This document shows, one piece after another, positions 33,204 to 41,700 of a DNA stretch of 52,854 nucleotides. The notes below the pieces were generated by a model. The model saw only the letters and a program-made list of their open reading frames with translations, was not told where the DNA came from and searched no databases. Location: the NCBI GenBank assembly GCA_946405575.1, contig CAMJHP010000016.1:1-52854 (forward strand), written 5' to 3'. Both the position numbers and the translations under genes were made by a program. Origin of the DNA: an uncultured Bacteroidales bacterium. GTDB taxonomy: Bacteria > Bacteroidota > Bacteroidia > Bacteroidales > F082. Within the stretch, counting starts at the first letter, position 1. Each line of letters starts with the position of its first letter.

Positions 33204-35822
33204 TCATTCCACCATCACCTCATCCATAAAGATCCAAGAGTCATATCCCGCTCCAGGCAGGCCTTCGGGCAATTTCCCTGGGTTTTTCACCACGATACGC
33301 AGATAGCGTGTCGAAAGAGTAGACAATTCGAATCGTTCACGAAAAGTGTGATTGCCTGTCAAAGGTGTTTCTGTCGTGAGGGTGAAGGACTTGTAAAGTT
33401 TGTAGCTCTTGCCATCATTGGAGGTGTGGACTTCAATCTCGTTGGGACTCAAAATCCAATCGTGGGCGTTGACCAAGAAACCGATGTTTAGCGCGTTGAC
33501 TTTTTGGTACTTGCCGAAGTCCAGTTCGAGGTCGGCGTCGATACCATAGAAACCTTGCCAATGTCCGTCAGTGTAGTCATCGCTGCCGAGGCTGCCGTCA
33601 ACGAGGGCATTGTCACCACCACCCGAATACTCGGGGCGGTAGTTGCCTGCTGGACTGTTGAGTTGTTTCAGCCGCCCCATGCCCTTGTGATAGCTGAAAT
33701 ACCGCTCGGAGCAAACGGCTTTGCCTAGGACATCGAAACAAGCTGCTTTCACGAGGCAAGGGCACTCCAGAACGACGGGGCTTCGATAGACGGAATCGTT
33801 TGGTGTAACTTCTTTTCCATCAATGGTATAGCGGATTTCCTTGTCCCCGAAAATGGTCTTCAGCGCAACTGCTGCATTGACTTTTCCATCCATTATAGGT
33901 TCGATAAACGGCAGGTATTCAAGTTGTTGGAGTTCTCGGGCAATGTCATCGTACTTTTTCATATTGACATCGAGCCAATAGGGGCGGCTTTCGATGTTCC
34001 ATACCGTGACATACTCTTTTTTCAACTTATGCAGCGTGGAAATCAGCTCTTGAACCATCCGTTGGCTTTCAGCGATGTTGGCCTTGCTTGGTTCGTTGAA
34101 AGTGCGATAGAGTTGGCAGCGTGTGAGATTACGCTTGGCACACCACTGCATGCGGTGCACGGCATAAAGGGCGTTGTCAAAAAGGTCGGCGTTTTGCTTC
34201 ACCTGTTTCTTGTCATTGATCAAGGTCTTTTCCAAGGTGGATAGTGCTACGGACACTCTTTGGTTCAATGCCTTAATGGAGTCGTTGACAAGGGCAGTGT
34301 AGAAGGGCGCCATAGGTTCCGTCATGGCGGTGAACTTGCCGATGCCGTCGATTTTCGACCATTCGGAGATTTCATCCAAATGTTGGCAGATTTCGTCGGA
34401 AAGGCTTCCTAAGAAATGCGCGGTGAAGTTGCTATCGGTATCGCGTTCTTGTTTTGTGGAGGGATTCCAACTTGCTTCTGCACCTACGGCAAGGCCATAT
34501 AACGCACTGTTGGTCAACGACTCGCCAAAGTCGTCCCAGCAAGTGTTGATGACCCCAAGGGCACCGTTTTTGTAGCCGTCGCGGCAGAGGTTGATGATGT
34601 TGGCCTTGAACTCGTAATGCTTAGGCCAAACCCTTTCGGAAAGGCTCACACCAGGCGCGACGAAGAAATTCCGCCCCGATTTGACATAAGGTTGTAGGAA
34701 GTCATCGAAACTGTCGAGGCCAACATAGCTCCATGCGATGAGGAAGATGTCGTTGTCTAAATTGTCAAGGATTTCAGGATGTTGGTCGGCGATGTCGCCC
34801 CACATCATCACGCGCTTGCGATAGGGGCGTAGCATCCGATTGACGCGGTTGATATGCTGGTAGTAAACCTTTTCCGCTCCAAGTGAATCAACATAAGCCT
34901 TGGCATAGCCTTGGCCGAGGCTTTCGGTTTCATCGCAATTAATGTTGAAATAGGGTGACTTATAGGCTCTTGCCACTTCGCGGAGATGGTCTTCAAGGAA
35001 TTGGTAAGTTTCCTCCTTGGCGGGGTTGAGGTTCCATTTCGTGTCGGCCAAATGGCTGTAGAAGGGATTGCATAAAATCTCCTCGAAATGTCCGAAACAT
35101 TGCTGGTTGCCAATGATTTGGATGTGATATGGCTTGCAAAAATCCTCCAACTCCTTGATTTCCTCGGCAGTGAAAGCATCGGTGGGAGCAATGTCGGGAT
35201 GGCACTTGGTCTTGAAAGTGTGTTCGGTATAAAGCGAGAAGGCATTGAGCTTGCACTCAGCCATTTGCGGGATGAGGCGTTTCAGGTAGTCCATACTGAC
35301 GATGGGGCCACGGCTGATGTCGTCTTGCCATGCGCGGATCTTGAAGTTAGGCCAGTCGGTGATGGTCATGCAAGGGATATTAATTTCGCCTTTGTTCTTC
35401 AGAAAGGAGTAACGGTAGAGCTGTTTCAGGCTTTGGACAGCGTAAAAAAGCCCTGTGTTGGTGGTAGCTTCAAGTCGAATGAAATTGTTGTTGACGGTCA
35501 GACGATAGGCTTGGTCCTCGTTTTCGCTCACGCCTAAATGGTCAGTTTTTATCAGCTCAATAAAGTGCTTTCCTTTTATTACACCTCTCGAAAACTGCAC
35601 TTTTTTGCCGCTGATGAGGTCCAAATCGTTGCGGAAAAGCATGATAATCTGGTTGATTTCAGCATCGGAGGCATCGTAGGTAAGGACAACTTCCTCGTTC
35701 CAAACGAACTGACCTTCTTGGGTCTGGACTTGTTGTGGGGTAGGAAGAATATGGGCGTTTTGCGCGATGGCGCTTAACGTGAAAAAGCAGAGAAGAAATG
35801 AGATGAGGACTTTGGCTTTCAT
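33204..35822 (-). CDS. GH20 beta-N-acetylhexosaminidase
   Basis: I start at the ATG at 35822 (MKAKVLISFLLCFFTLSAIAQ, a signal peptide; 872 residues); the TTG at 35840 is unlikely. A GH20b-like N-terminal domain (HILPTPQQVQ) precedes the TIM barrel (RAWQDDISRGPIVSMDYLKRL). The catalytic Asp-Glu pair is in NINCDETESLG near residue 297. The C-terminus carries a discoidin/F5/8-type C domain (DNALVDGSLG, LELDFGKYQKVNALNIG, IEVHTSNDGKSYK). The enzyme removes terminal GlcNAc/GalNAc from glycans in substrate-assisted catalysis. It is likely periplasmic or surface-exposed and acts on host or peptidoglycan-derived sugars. No SusC/SusD pair is adjacent. Confidence 0.88.
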   Translation of the reverse strand: MKAKVLISFLLCFFTLSAIAQNAHILPTPQQVQTQEGQFVWNEEVVLTYDASDAEINQIIMLFRNDLDLISGKKVQFSRGVIKGKHFIELIKTDHLGVSENEDQAYRLTVNNNFIRLEATTNTGLFYAVQSLKQLYRYSFLKNKGEINIPCMTITDWPNFKIRAWQDDISRGPIVSMDYLKRLIPQMAECKLNAFSLYTEHTFKTKCHPDIAPTDAFTAEEIKELEDFCKPYHIQIIGNQQCFGHFEEILCNPFYSHLADTKWNLNPAKEETYQFLEDHLREVARAYKSPYFNINCDETESLGQGYAKAYVDSLGAEKVYYQHINRVNRMLRPYRKRVMMWGDIADQHPEILDNLDNDIFLIAWSYVGLDSFDDFLQPYVKSGRNFFVAPGVSLSERVWPKHYEFKANIINLCRDGYKNGALGVINTCWDDFGESLTNSALYGLAVGAEASWNPSTKQERDTDSNFTAHFLGSLSDEICQHLDEISEWSKIDGIGKFTAMTEPMAPFYTALVNDSIKALNQRVSVALSTLEKTLINDKKQVKQNADLFDNALYAVHRMQWCAKRNLTRCQLYRTFNEPSKANIAESQRMVQELISTLHKLKKEYVTVWNIESRPYWLDVNMKKYDDIARELQQLEYLPFIEPIMDGKVNAAVALKTIFGDKEIRYTIDGKEVTPNDSVYRSPVVLECPCLVKAACFDVLGKAVCSERYFSYHKGMGRLKQLNSPAGNYRPEYSGGGDNALVDGSLGSDDYTDGHWQGFYGIDADLELDFGKYQKVNALNIGFLVNAHDWILSPNEIEVHTSNDGKSYKLYKSFTLTTETPLTGNHTFRERFELSTLSTRYLRIVVKNPGKLPEGLPGAGYDSWIFMDEVMVE

Positions 35823-35852
35823 GGTTAAACGACAATTCAAAGTTTGTGTTGT

Positions 35853-36452
35853 TTATTTGATGATTTGTCTCGCCCATTCAGGCAGTTGCTCCACATACCT
35901 TTTTATAATGACACCGTCAGAAAGGCGTAGAAGCAACTGCTGTTCGGCATTGTCAATGGAGTTGTCGTATAGGTAAGTGCGGTCAACTTTGGTGGAGATA
36001 TACTTGCAGTTGAGGATGGATTTTTGGTAACGCGAAATAACCTTGGTAATTGGCACATCGTGGCCACCTTTCATCACCCGTTGGGCAATGCGTGAGGCGT
36101 TGATGGCAGGTGATTTTGTGCAGACGAAAAACAACCTGACGAAGAAGCCTGCTTCTTTTGCCCTTTCAATGTAGTCGATTTTGTCTTTGGCAGACAAAAC
36201 TGTTTCAAAAATCAGACTTTTCCGTTCAGCCAAGCACTTTTCTCGCCATTCTTCGCAATAAACCACTGCTTTTTTTATCGCCTCCATCGAGTTCCAATCG
36301 CCGAATCTTTCTTGTGCAACAATGTCTGGATTGATGTAAACGGAATCCTCCATCCACTCATGATCAAGAATCTTTGTGGTCACAGAAGTTTTCCCACTTC
36401 CATTAGGACCGGCAATGACAATCAAAACGGGTTTATGAATTTTGGCGTTCAT
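35853..36452 (-). CDS. Zeta toxin family kinase (putative toxin)
   Basis: A 199-residue P-loop protein with the zeta-toxin set: Walker A GPNGSGKT (15-22), INPDIV (40-45), the IFETVLS strand, and the R-x3-R ... GGHDVP segment (R121, R125, 129-134) followed by ISRYQKSI. Characterised zeta toxins phosphorylate UDP-N-acetylglucosamine and so block cell-wall synthesis; other members are plain kinases. Its start overlaps the upstream 60-aa gene by 4 nt (ATGA), the usual arrangement of a toxin-antitoxin operon. All key residues appear intact. Toxicity is inferred from the family and the gene order. Confidence 0.82.
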   Translation of the reverse strand: MNAKIHKPVLIVIAGPNGSGKTSVTTKILDHEWMEDSVYINPDIVAQERFGDWNSMEAIKKAVVYCEEWREKCLAERKSLIFETVLSAKDKIDYIERAKEAGFFVRLFFVCTKSPAINASRIAQRVMKGGHDVPITKVISRYQKSILNCKYISTKVDRTYLYDNSIDNAEQQLLLRLSDGVIIKRYVEQLPEWARQIIK

Positions 36453-36631
36453 GACTTTGCACCATATTGCTGTTGGTAAAGTTCTTGGATTTGTTGGAAA
36501 AACCGAGTTTCGGCTTCCTCATTTGTGCGGCGTGCTTCTTCCGCTACTTCCCGCATGATATACTCCAGCATCTCATCCGTCGGTTCTTCCAACGAAGTCA
36601 ATCGGTAGGCGTTGATTTCTTTCTCTGACAT
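36449..36631 (-). CDS. Small Glu-rich protein, putative antitoxin
   Basis: From the ATG at 36631 (MSEKEINAYRLTSLEEPTDE) it has 60 residues; the frame continues upstream through the promoter, so the longer version is unlikely. It is acidic and probably all helical, with EYIMREVAEEARRTNEEAE and FFQQIQELYQQQYG. It overlaps the zeta-type gene by 4 nt and shares its promoter. Size, charge and order match the small partner proteins found upstream of Bacteroidota zeta-toxin genes. It does not resemble the classical epsilon antitoxin in sequence. The antitoxin role is an inference. Confidence 0.7.
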   Translation of the reverse strand: MSEKEINAYRLTSLEEPTDEMLEYIMREVAEEARRTNEEAETRFFQQIQELYQQQYGAKS

Positions 36632-36654
36632 GGTTTTTCTGTCTTTATGTTGCG

Positions 36655-36662
36655 CAAAAATA
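36655..36662 (-). promoter_or_regulatory. Putative -7 element (TATTTTTG) for the toxin-antitoxin pair
   Basis: TATTTTTG on the minus strand lies 23 nt before the antitoxin ATG. Confidence 0.5.
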
Positions 36663-36695
36663 GTGCTTTTTTCACAATTTGCGTCCTTTCCCACT

Positions 36696-36734
36696 AACAA
36701 TTCAACAATTCAACACCCAACGCTTCAACAATTT
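36696..36734. repeat. 8-bp tandem array (AACAATTC-type) before cutC
   Basis: The units AACAATTC, AACAATTC, AACACCC (7 bp), AACGCTTC and AACAATTT run head to tail. They are the reverse complement of the GTTGAATT units before exbB and tonB. The array ends 3 nt before the cutC -7 element and occupies the -33 region. Confidence 0.65.
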
Positions 36735-36737
36735 CAA

Positions 36738-36745
36738 TATCTTTG
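36738..36745 (+). promoter_or_regulatory. Putative -7 element (TATCTTTG) for cutC
   Basis: TATCTTTG fits TAnnTTTG and lies 18 nt before the cutC ATG. The 8-bp array covers the place where a -33 box would be. Confidence 0.5.
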
Positions 36746-36763
36746 CCCCAAAATTCTAAAACT

Positions 36764-37498
36764 ATGATACGATTGGAAATCTGTGCCAACGGCATCAAGT
36801 CGTTGCAGAACGCGATGGATGGCTGCGCCCAGTGCGTGGAGTTGTGCGAGTGCCTCGAAGTGGGCGGTGTGACCCCTTCGTTCGGCACTTTGGCCAAAGC
36901 CATCGATATTTCGTTTATCCCCATGCGCGTGCTCATCCGTCCGCGACCGGGCAACTACATCTACGACGAGGAAGAAGTCGAGATGATGAAAACCGACATC
37001 ATGCTTTGCAAGAAGCTTGGCTTCGAAGGCGTGGTCATCGGTGCCTTGAATGACAAGGGAGAGCTTGACGTTGAGACGATTAAGGCTTTGATGGGAGCAG
37101 GAGAAGGACTGAAGTTCACCTTCCACCGTGCCATCGATGCCTGTCTGAAGCCTTTCGAGGCTGTTGAAAAGTTGATAGAACTCGGCTTTGACAAAATCCT
37201 GACCTCGGGTGGCAAGCCCACAGCCTTGGAAGGCGTCCCGATGATTGCGGAGATGCAGTTGCGTTATGGCGACAAAATCGGCATCATGCCTGGTGGTGGC
37301 ATCAACCTCGGCAATGTGAAAGAGATTCTTGACATGACGGGCACGTTGCATTGCCATGCCTCGCTGGCGCATTGGGTGCCGCGCTTCAATGAGAAACTCT
37401 ATCCGAACCAAAAGGACAACACGGGTGCCACTATGGTCTGGACCGAGTCGAACAAGGACTTGATTTACGAGATGGAAAAGATGCTGAATCCGTTTTAA
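36764..37498 (+). CDS. cutC: CutC family protein
   Basis: A 244-residue TIM-barrel protein counted from the ATG at 36764 (MIRLEICANG). Family segments are ELCECLEVGGVTPSFG, RPRPGNYIYDEEE, KFTFHRAIDACLKPF, ILTSGGKPTALEG and GIMPGGGINLGNV. CutC was named for copper homeostasis, but that role in bacteria is disputed and the real substrate is unsettled. It stands alone: the toxin-antitoxin pair diverges upstream and a repeat-rich gap follows. Confidence 0.92.
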   Translation: MIRLEICANGIKSLQNAMDGCAQCVELCECLEVGGVTPSFGTLAKAIDISFIPMRVLIRPRPGNYIYDEEEVEMMKTDIMLCKKLGFEGVVIGALNDKGELDVETIKALMGAGEGLKFTFHRAIDACLKPFEAVEKLIELGFDKILTSGGKPTALEGVPMIAEMQLRYGDKIGIMPGGGINLGNVKEILDMTGTLHCHASLAHWVPRFNEKLYPNQKDNTGATMVWTESNKDLIYEMEKMLNPF

Positions 37499-37573
37499 TT
37501 GTCTCACGCTAAAAGAATTATTTCACGCAGAATACGCAGAACTATATGAACCTACCGGCTGCAAAATATGCGT

Positions 37574-37664
37574 CGCTTTGCGTCATCGCGAGGAACGAAG
37601 CAATCCACAAAAAGACTTACTATCTGGATTGCTTCGTTGTTCCTCCTCGCAATGACGCGAAGCG
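37574..37664. repeat. REP-like palindromic repeat, two arms
   Basis: The left arm (37574-37607) and right arm (37625-37664) are near-perfect reverse complements, with one small insertion, around a 17-nt loop. The arms include GAGGAACGAAGCAATCCA / TGGATTGCTTCGTTGTTCC and the GCGTCAT/ATGACGC ends. The right arm recurs at 1-34. Words of this kind (CGAGGAACGAAGCAATCC) are dispersed in many bacterial genomes as mobile palindromic repeats. Confidence 0.8.
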
Positions 37665-37730
37665 TGTTGGCGCGAAGCGGCAACAATTCCCATAATTCTG
37701 CGCTTTCTGCGTGCCAAAAAAAAACTCACA

Positions 37731-40007
37731 ATGAAAAAACTACTTCCCCTGATATTACTGGCATTCGCTTTTTCAGCATGCCAACAAGTCGAAAAGCCCA
37801 ACGTCGTTGCGCAACTCCTCAACCAAGGCTGGACGCTCACGAGCGACACCTTAGATATTAATATTCAAGTCGATGTGCCTTCGGTGGTGCAGCAAAGCCT
37901 CTATGACAACGGCCTGATACCGCATCCCTATCTCGGCACGGTAGAAAACCAATTGCTCTGGATCTCCGACCATCCTTGGAATTACACCTTGCATTTCGAT
38001 GCGAGCAAGGATTTGCTTGAAAAACAAGTGGTTGAATTGGAATTTGATGGCATCGATACATACGCCGAAGTGAAATTGAACGGCGAAAAACTCTTCTTTG
38101 CTGACAACCAATTCCGCGTTTGGAAACACGATGTGAAAGACTTGCTGAAAAAGAAAGACAACCTTTTGGAAGTGCATTTCCTTCGTTATGACAGCACACA
38201 ACTGGCTTTGTATGAGCAACATCAGCCTCGATTGCCCGAGAAATATGCCGTTTCGCGCAAAGCACCTTACCAGCATGGCTGGGACTGGGCACCGAAGTAC
38301 AAGAATGTGGGCATTTGGAAACGGGTGGAATTGATCGGTTGGTCGGATGCGAAATTGCAAAACGCATATATTCTCACAGAAAACATTGATAACGAGAAGG
38401 CTACGATGCGTTTGTGCCTTGATGTGGAAAGCAAGGCTGAAGGAAATTACGTGGCGGAAATTTATGTCAATGGTGAGAAAAACAGCCAGAAAAACATACA
38501 CCTTAATGGCGGTACCCAAAATGAGATCCTGAACTTTGAAATGGAAAATCCAGAATTGTGGTGGCCCAACGAGATGGGCGAACAACCGCTTTATGTCTTT
38601 GATGTGCTTCTGAAAGACGAAGATAAGGTTTTGGATTTCAAGAAAATATGGTCTGGAATTAAGACTTTCGAGATGGTCGATGAGCCTGACAGCATCGGGC
38701 GGGCATTCTATTTCAAGGTGAATGGAGTACCGATGTATGCCAAAGGCGCCAACTATGTCCCCGAGGAGATGATTGAGACTTGGAATGATGTTGACCATAC
38801 GATTCAACTCTTGGAGCAAGCCAAAGACGCTCATTTCAACATGTTGCGCGTGTGGGGCGGCGGCATTTATCCCTCTGACGACTTTTTCACGCTTTGCGAC
38901 AAATATGGCATCTTGGTTTGGGAGGACTTCATGTATGCAGGAACGATGTATCCCTACGACGAGGCTTTCCTCGAAAACGCCCGAATCGAGGCGGAGGAGC
39001 AGGTGAAACGCTTGGCTTCGCATCCTTCGTTGGCCTTGTGGTGTGGCGGCAACGAGATTTCGGAGGGTTACTATAACTGGGGCTGGCAGCAGTCATTGGG
39101 CTGGAGTGAGGAAGACGACAAAGCCATCAAAGCAGGTTATGATAGATTGTTTGAAAATATTCTGCCTCAAGCCGTTGGGCAATTTGACGGCACGCGCCCC
39201 TATTGGCCGAGTTCGCCCTCGAAAGGATGGGGCCGTCCCGAAAGCCTGACGGAAGGCGATGTTCATTATTGGGGCGTTTGGTGGGGCGAGCAGCCATTCG
39301 AGGTCTATCGCGAGAAGGTGGGCCGCTTCAACAGCGAATACGGCTACCAAAGCTATCCCGATTATTCGACCTTGCTGAAAATCGCTCAAGGCGAGGAACT
39401 GAGCAAGGATGCCGAGGTGATTGCAGCGCATCAAAAACACGCCCGTGGCACCCGCCAAATCGACGACTTCATCCAACGGTATTACCCCGATGTGCAACCC
39501 AAGGATTTTGAGGAATACGTGCATTTGAGCCAACTCTCGCAAGCCTATGGCATGGAAATCGCCATCGAAGCGCACCGCACGGCAAAGCCCTACAATATGG
39601 GCACGCTCTATTGGCAACTCAACGATGCCTGGCCTGTGACTTCATGGTCTTCGATTGACTACTACGGCAATCCCAAGTTGCTGCAAGAGCGGCTGAAAAC
39701 GCTTTTTGCGCCCGTGCTTTTAAGCCTCGACCAAAAGGATTGCGGCGTTTTCGTCACTTCCGACCTGCTGCGCAACATTGACGGCACGTTGTCCATCACG
39801 GTGTGCGACCTTGAAAACCATCCGCTGTTTGAGAAAAAAGTGGAGGTGAAAATGGATGCCAACGAGAACCGAAAATACGTTGTTGAAGGCCTTGGCGAAT
39901 CCCTGCGAAACGCAGACCTGCAAAAGGTTTACGTGAAGTTGGCACTGTTCGAAGGCGACACCATCACCGCAGAGCGCAAATGCCACTTTTTCGCTTTTTT
40001 TGAGTGA
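37731..40007 (+). CDS. GH2 beta-mannosidase lipoprotein
   Basis: A 758-residue exported lipoprotein (signal peptide with lipobox FSAC). Its layout is that of GH2 beta-mannosidases: jelly-roll N-terminal domain (HPWNYTLHFD, VELEFDGIDTYAEVKLNG, RKAPYQHGWDWAP), an Ig-like domain, the TIM barrel (FNMLRVWGGGIYPSDDFF), acid/base Glu in CGGNEISEGYYNWG (about 442) and nucleophile Glu in FNSEYGYQSYPD (about 536), then a short C-terminal sandwich. It is somewhat shorter than typical enzymes, with a reduced C-terminal part. It should release beta-mannose from mannan-derived or N-glycan oligosaccharides at the periplasmic face. No SusC/SusD genes accompany it. Confidence 0.88.
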   Translation: MKKLLPLILLAFAFSACQQVEKPNVVAQLLNQGWTLTSDTLDINIQVDVPSVVQQSLYDNGLIPHPYLGTVENQLLWISDHPWNYTLHFDASKDLLEKQVVELEFDGIDTYAEVKLNGEKLFFADNQFRVWKHDVKDLLKKKDNLLEVHFLRYDSTQLALYEQHQPRLPEKYAVSRKAPYQHGWDWAPKYKNVGIWKRVELIGWSDAKLQNAYILTENIDNEKATMRLCLDVESKAEGNYVAEIYVNGEKNSQKNIHLNGGTQNEILNFEMENPELWWPNEMGEQPLYVFDVLLKDEDKVLDFKKIWSGIKTFEMVDEPDSIGRAFYFKVNGVPMYAKGANYVPEEMIETWNDVDHTIQLLEQAKDAHFNMLRVWGGGIYPSDDFFTLCDKYGILVWEDFMYAGTMYPYDEAFLENARIEAEEQVKRLASHPSLALWCGGNEISEGYYNWGWQQSLGWSEEDDKAIKAGYDRLFENILPQAVGQFDGTRPYWPSSPSKGWGRPESLTEGDVHYWGVWWGEQPFEVYREKVGRFNSEYGYQSYPDYSTLLKIAQGEELSKDAEVIAAHQKHARGTRQIDDFIQRYYPDVQPKDFEEYVHLSQLSQAYGMEIAIEAHRTAKPYNMGTLYWQLNDAWPVTSWSSIDYYGNPKLLQERLKTLFAPVLLSLDQKDCGVFVTSDLLRNIDGTLSITVCDLENHPLFEKKVEVKMDANENRKYVVEGLGESLRNADLQKVYVKLALFEGDTITAERKCHFFAFFE

Positions 40008-40012
40008 AGCCT

Positions 40013-40142
40013 GTAACTTTTTTGTTGTTTCTCCGTATTACGTTCGATGACGCGAGACTACGAGACGGCCCTTCAACCCTTCGATGGGTCTTAGGGGGCA
40101 CAGATTCAGGGACCTAAGCCCATCGTCAAAGAAAAAAGTTAC
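40013..40142. repeat. 130-bp element with 11-bp terminal inverted repeats
   Basis: The ends GTAACTTTTTT (40013-40023) and AAAAAAGTTAC (40132-40142) are perfect reverse complements. Inside are CGAGACGGCCC, shared with the 6.8-kb element, and a 12-bp hairpin (GATGGGTCTTAGG 40083-40095 with CCTAAGCCCATC 40113-40124, one bulge). It fills the gap between the GH2 stop and the next gene. It could be a small non-autonomous mobile repeat or a strong terminator. Confidence 0.6.
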
Positions 40143-40167
40143 GACTAACAACTAAACATCAATAAAA

Positions 40168-41622
40168 ATGAAAACAAGATTTTTGATTGCAGCGATGCTG
40201 CTGATGGCCTTCGGAAACGTGAAGGCACAAGACACGATTACTGTGGTGAAAAAAGGTGCTGATGCGAAAAAAGCGGATACCCTTCGGGTCATTACTCCCA
40301 ATATGTCGGAGCTTCTCGAACTGATGCAGGAACTGGGTGTGTACCTTCGGCATCTTAATGATTCAGTCAATTGGGAAAGTTTTGGGGAAGATATGGAGAA
40401 GTGGGGTGCTGAAATGGAGGAATGGGGCAACAAAATGGAGAGATGGGGCAACGACTTTGAGAAAAGTTTTGAACAGCCCTACAGCCCAAAAATCTCAACC
40501 AATGATGGCTCACAAGTCCGCTCCATCATTATGGCGGGCTCGGGCGATGTTCGTATCGAGCAAAGCCAAGATGGTTTTTCATTGCGTCGCGACAGCAAAA
40601 ACACTTCCGAACGCCTTATAATGAATGGTTCGCTGCTCTTGAAAGGCTCAAGCGACTACGAAGTGGCTTTGCCTCAGCTTGACGAAGTTGTCTTGCGTTC
40701 GTCGGGCGATGTCATAGGGAGAGGAACGATAAAAGGCCAAACCCTCAGGATTCTGGCCATGGGTTCTGGCGATATTGTGCTGGACGTGGATTACGACACT
40801 GTCAACGTACAAATGACAGGCTCGGGCGACGTCACACTTAAAGGGCGATGCAAGGTGATCGATGCCAAGATTTTAGGCTCGGGCGACTTGAAGATGTCGC
40901 AACTTCAATATGCTGATTCAAACATCACAGCGACAGGTTCCGGGGAAGTGCTGTCGAATGGTCATAGGGATGTGGTAGAGCATAAATCCCATCAGGGGAA
41001 GAGATCCGAAAAAAAGAGCCTCCTTTACGACGCCAACTGGAACGGCTTTGAGGCAGGTTTGAATATGTTGATGGGCCCTGGATCAGTAGGTTATGAGTAT
41101 TTGGAACTGCGTCCTATGAGGAGTTGGGTGTTCAATTTCAACATCGCCGATGTGGGGATTGCTTTCGACCGTCGCCATACGGCAGGTCTTTATACGGGTA
41201 TTGGTTTGGGATGGAACAACTATAGTTTCAATAACCCAGTACGTCTGACCAAGGGTGAGAATCATCTTGAAGCTGAGTGGATTGACCCTGCAGAGTCCGT
41301 TGTGAAGAGAAGCAAACTCGGTGTGTTGTATGTCCAGGCTCCGATAATGATAGAGGTGCGTCCTACCCGTCGTTTCTATATCGCTGCTGGAGTCACGGGT
41401 GGATTGCGAGTTGACACTTGGACCAAAATCAAGTTCCAGAATGGAGATGTGAACAAGGTGCATAGCGACTATTATGTGAATCCATTCAAGCTGGATGCCA
41501 CGTTGCGCATTGGAGGCAATAACCTAGGCTTCTTTGCCCAATACAACCTTCTGCCCACTTTCGATGAGGCTCATGCGCCGACCTGCCATACGGCGAATTT
41601 TGGGTTCAGCATCAATTTTTAA
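40168..41622 (+). CDS. GIN-domain (DUF2807) protein with W-heptads and C-terminal barrel
   Basis: A 484-residue exported protein (signal peptide ending GNVKAQ) in three parts. Residues 69-103 hold strict seven-residue repeats with Trp or Phe at one position (MEKWGAE, MEEWGNK, MERWGND), suggesting a short amphipathic helix or coiled coil. Residues about 115-275 are a GIN/DUF2807 beta-solenoid with repeated GSGD turns (AGSGDV, SSGDV, GSGDI, GSGDV, GSGDL, GSGEV). The last 190 residues look like an outer-membrane barrel (WVFNFNIADVGIAFDRRHTAG, terminal INF). Function is unknown. An outer-membrane anchored solenoid is the simplest reading. It is followed by a terminator. Confidence 0.75.
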   Translation: MKTRFLIAAMLLMAFGNVKAQDTITVVKKGADAKKADTLRVITPNMSELLELMQELGVYLRHLNDSVNWESFGEDMEKWGAEMEEWGNKMERWGNDFEKSFEQPYSPKISTNDGSQVRSIIMAGSGDVRIEQSQDGFSLRRDSKNTSERLIMNGSLLLKGSSDYEVALPQLDEVVLRSSGDVIGRGTIKGQTLRILAMGSGDIVLDVDYDTVNVQMTGSGDVTLKGRCKVIDAKILGSGDLKMSQLQYADSNITATGSGEVLSNGHRDVVEHKSHQGKRSEKKSLLYDANWNGFEAGLNMLMGPGSVGYEYLELRPMRSWVFNFNIADVGIAFDRRHTAGLYTGIGLGWNNYSFNNPVRLTKGENHLEAEWIDPAESVVKRSKLGVLYVQAPIMIEVRPTRRFYIAAGVTGGLRVDTWTKIKFQNGDVNKVHSDYYVNPFKLDATLRIGGNNLGFFAQYNLLPTFDEAHAPTCHTANFGFSINF

Positions 41623-41700
41623 AGGCAAATAATGTCAATCAAAAAGGAAGGTCTTTTCAGTAGTTAGATAGTCAAATCTGACCTTGGTTGAATAGGTAAA

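Noticed and set aside
36734-37507. Long frame antisense to cutC
   Set aside because: It lies entirely over a well-recognised gene with strong family motifs; no own promoter or homology.
37574-37664. Intrinsic terminator for cutC
   Set aside because: The stem is very long, the loop is 17 nt and no T-run follows; repeat copies at 1-34 favour a dispersed palindromic repeat.
40013-40142. Insertion sequence
   Set aside because: There is no transposase frame inside 130 bp. The terminal repeats justify only a miniature-element hypothesis.
33204-41622. Polysaccharide utilisation locus around the GH20 and GH2 genes
   Set aside because: The two glycosidases are on opposite strands with toxin-antitoxin and cutC genes between them, and no SusC, SusD or sensor gene is nearby.
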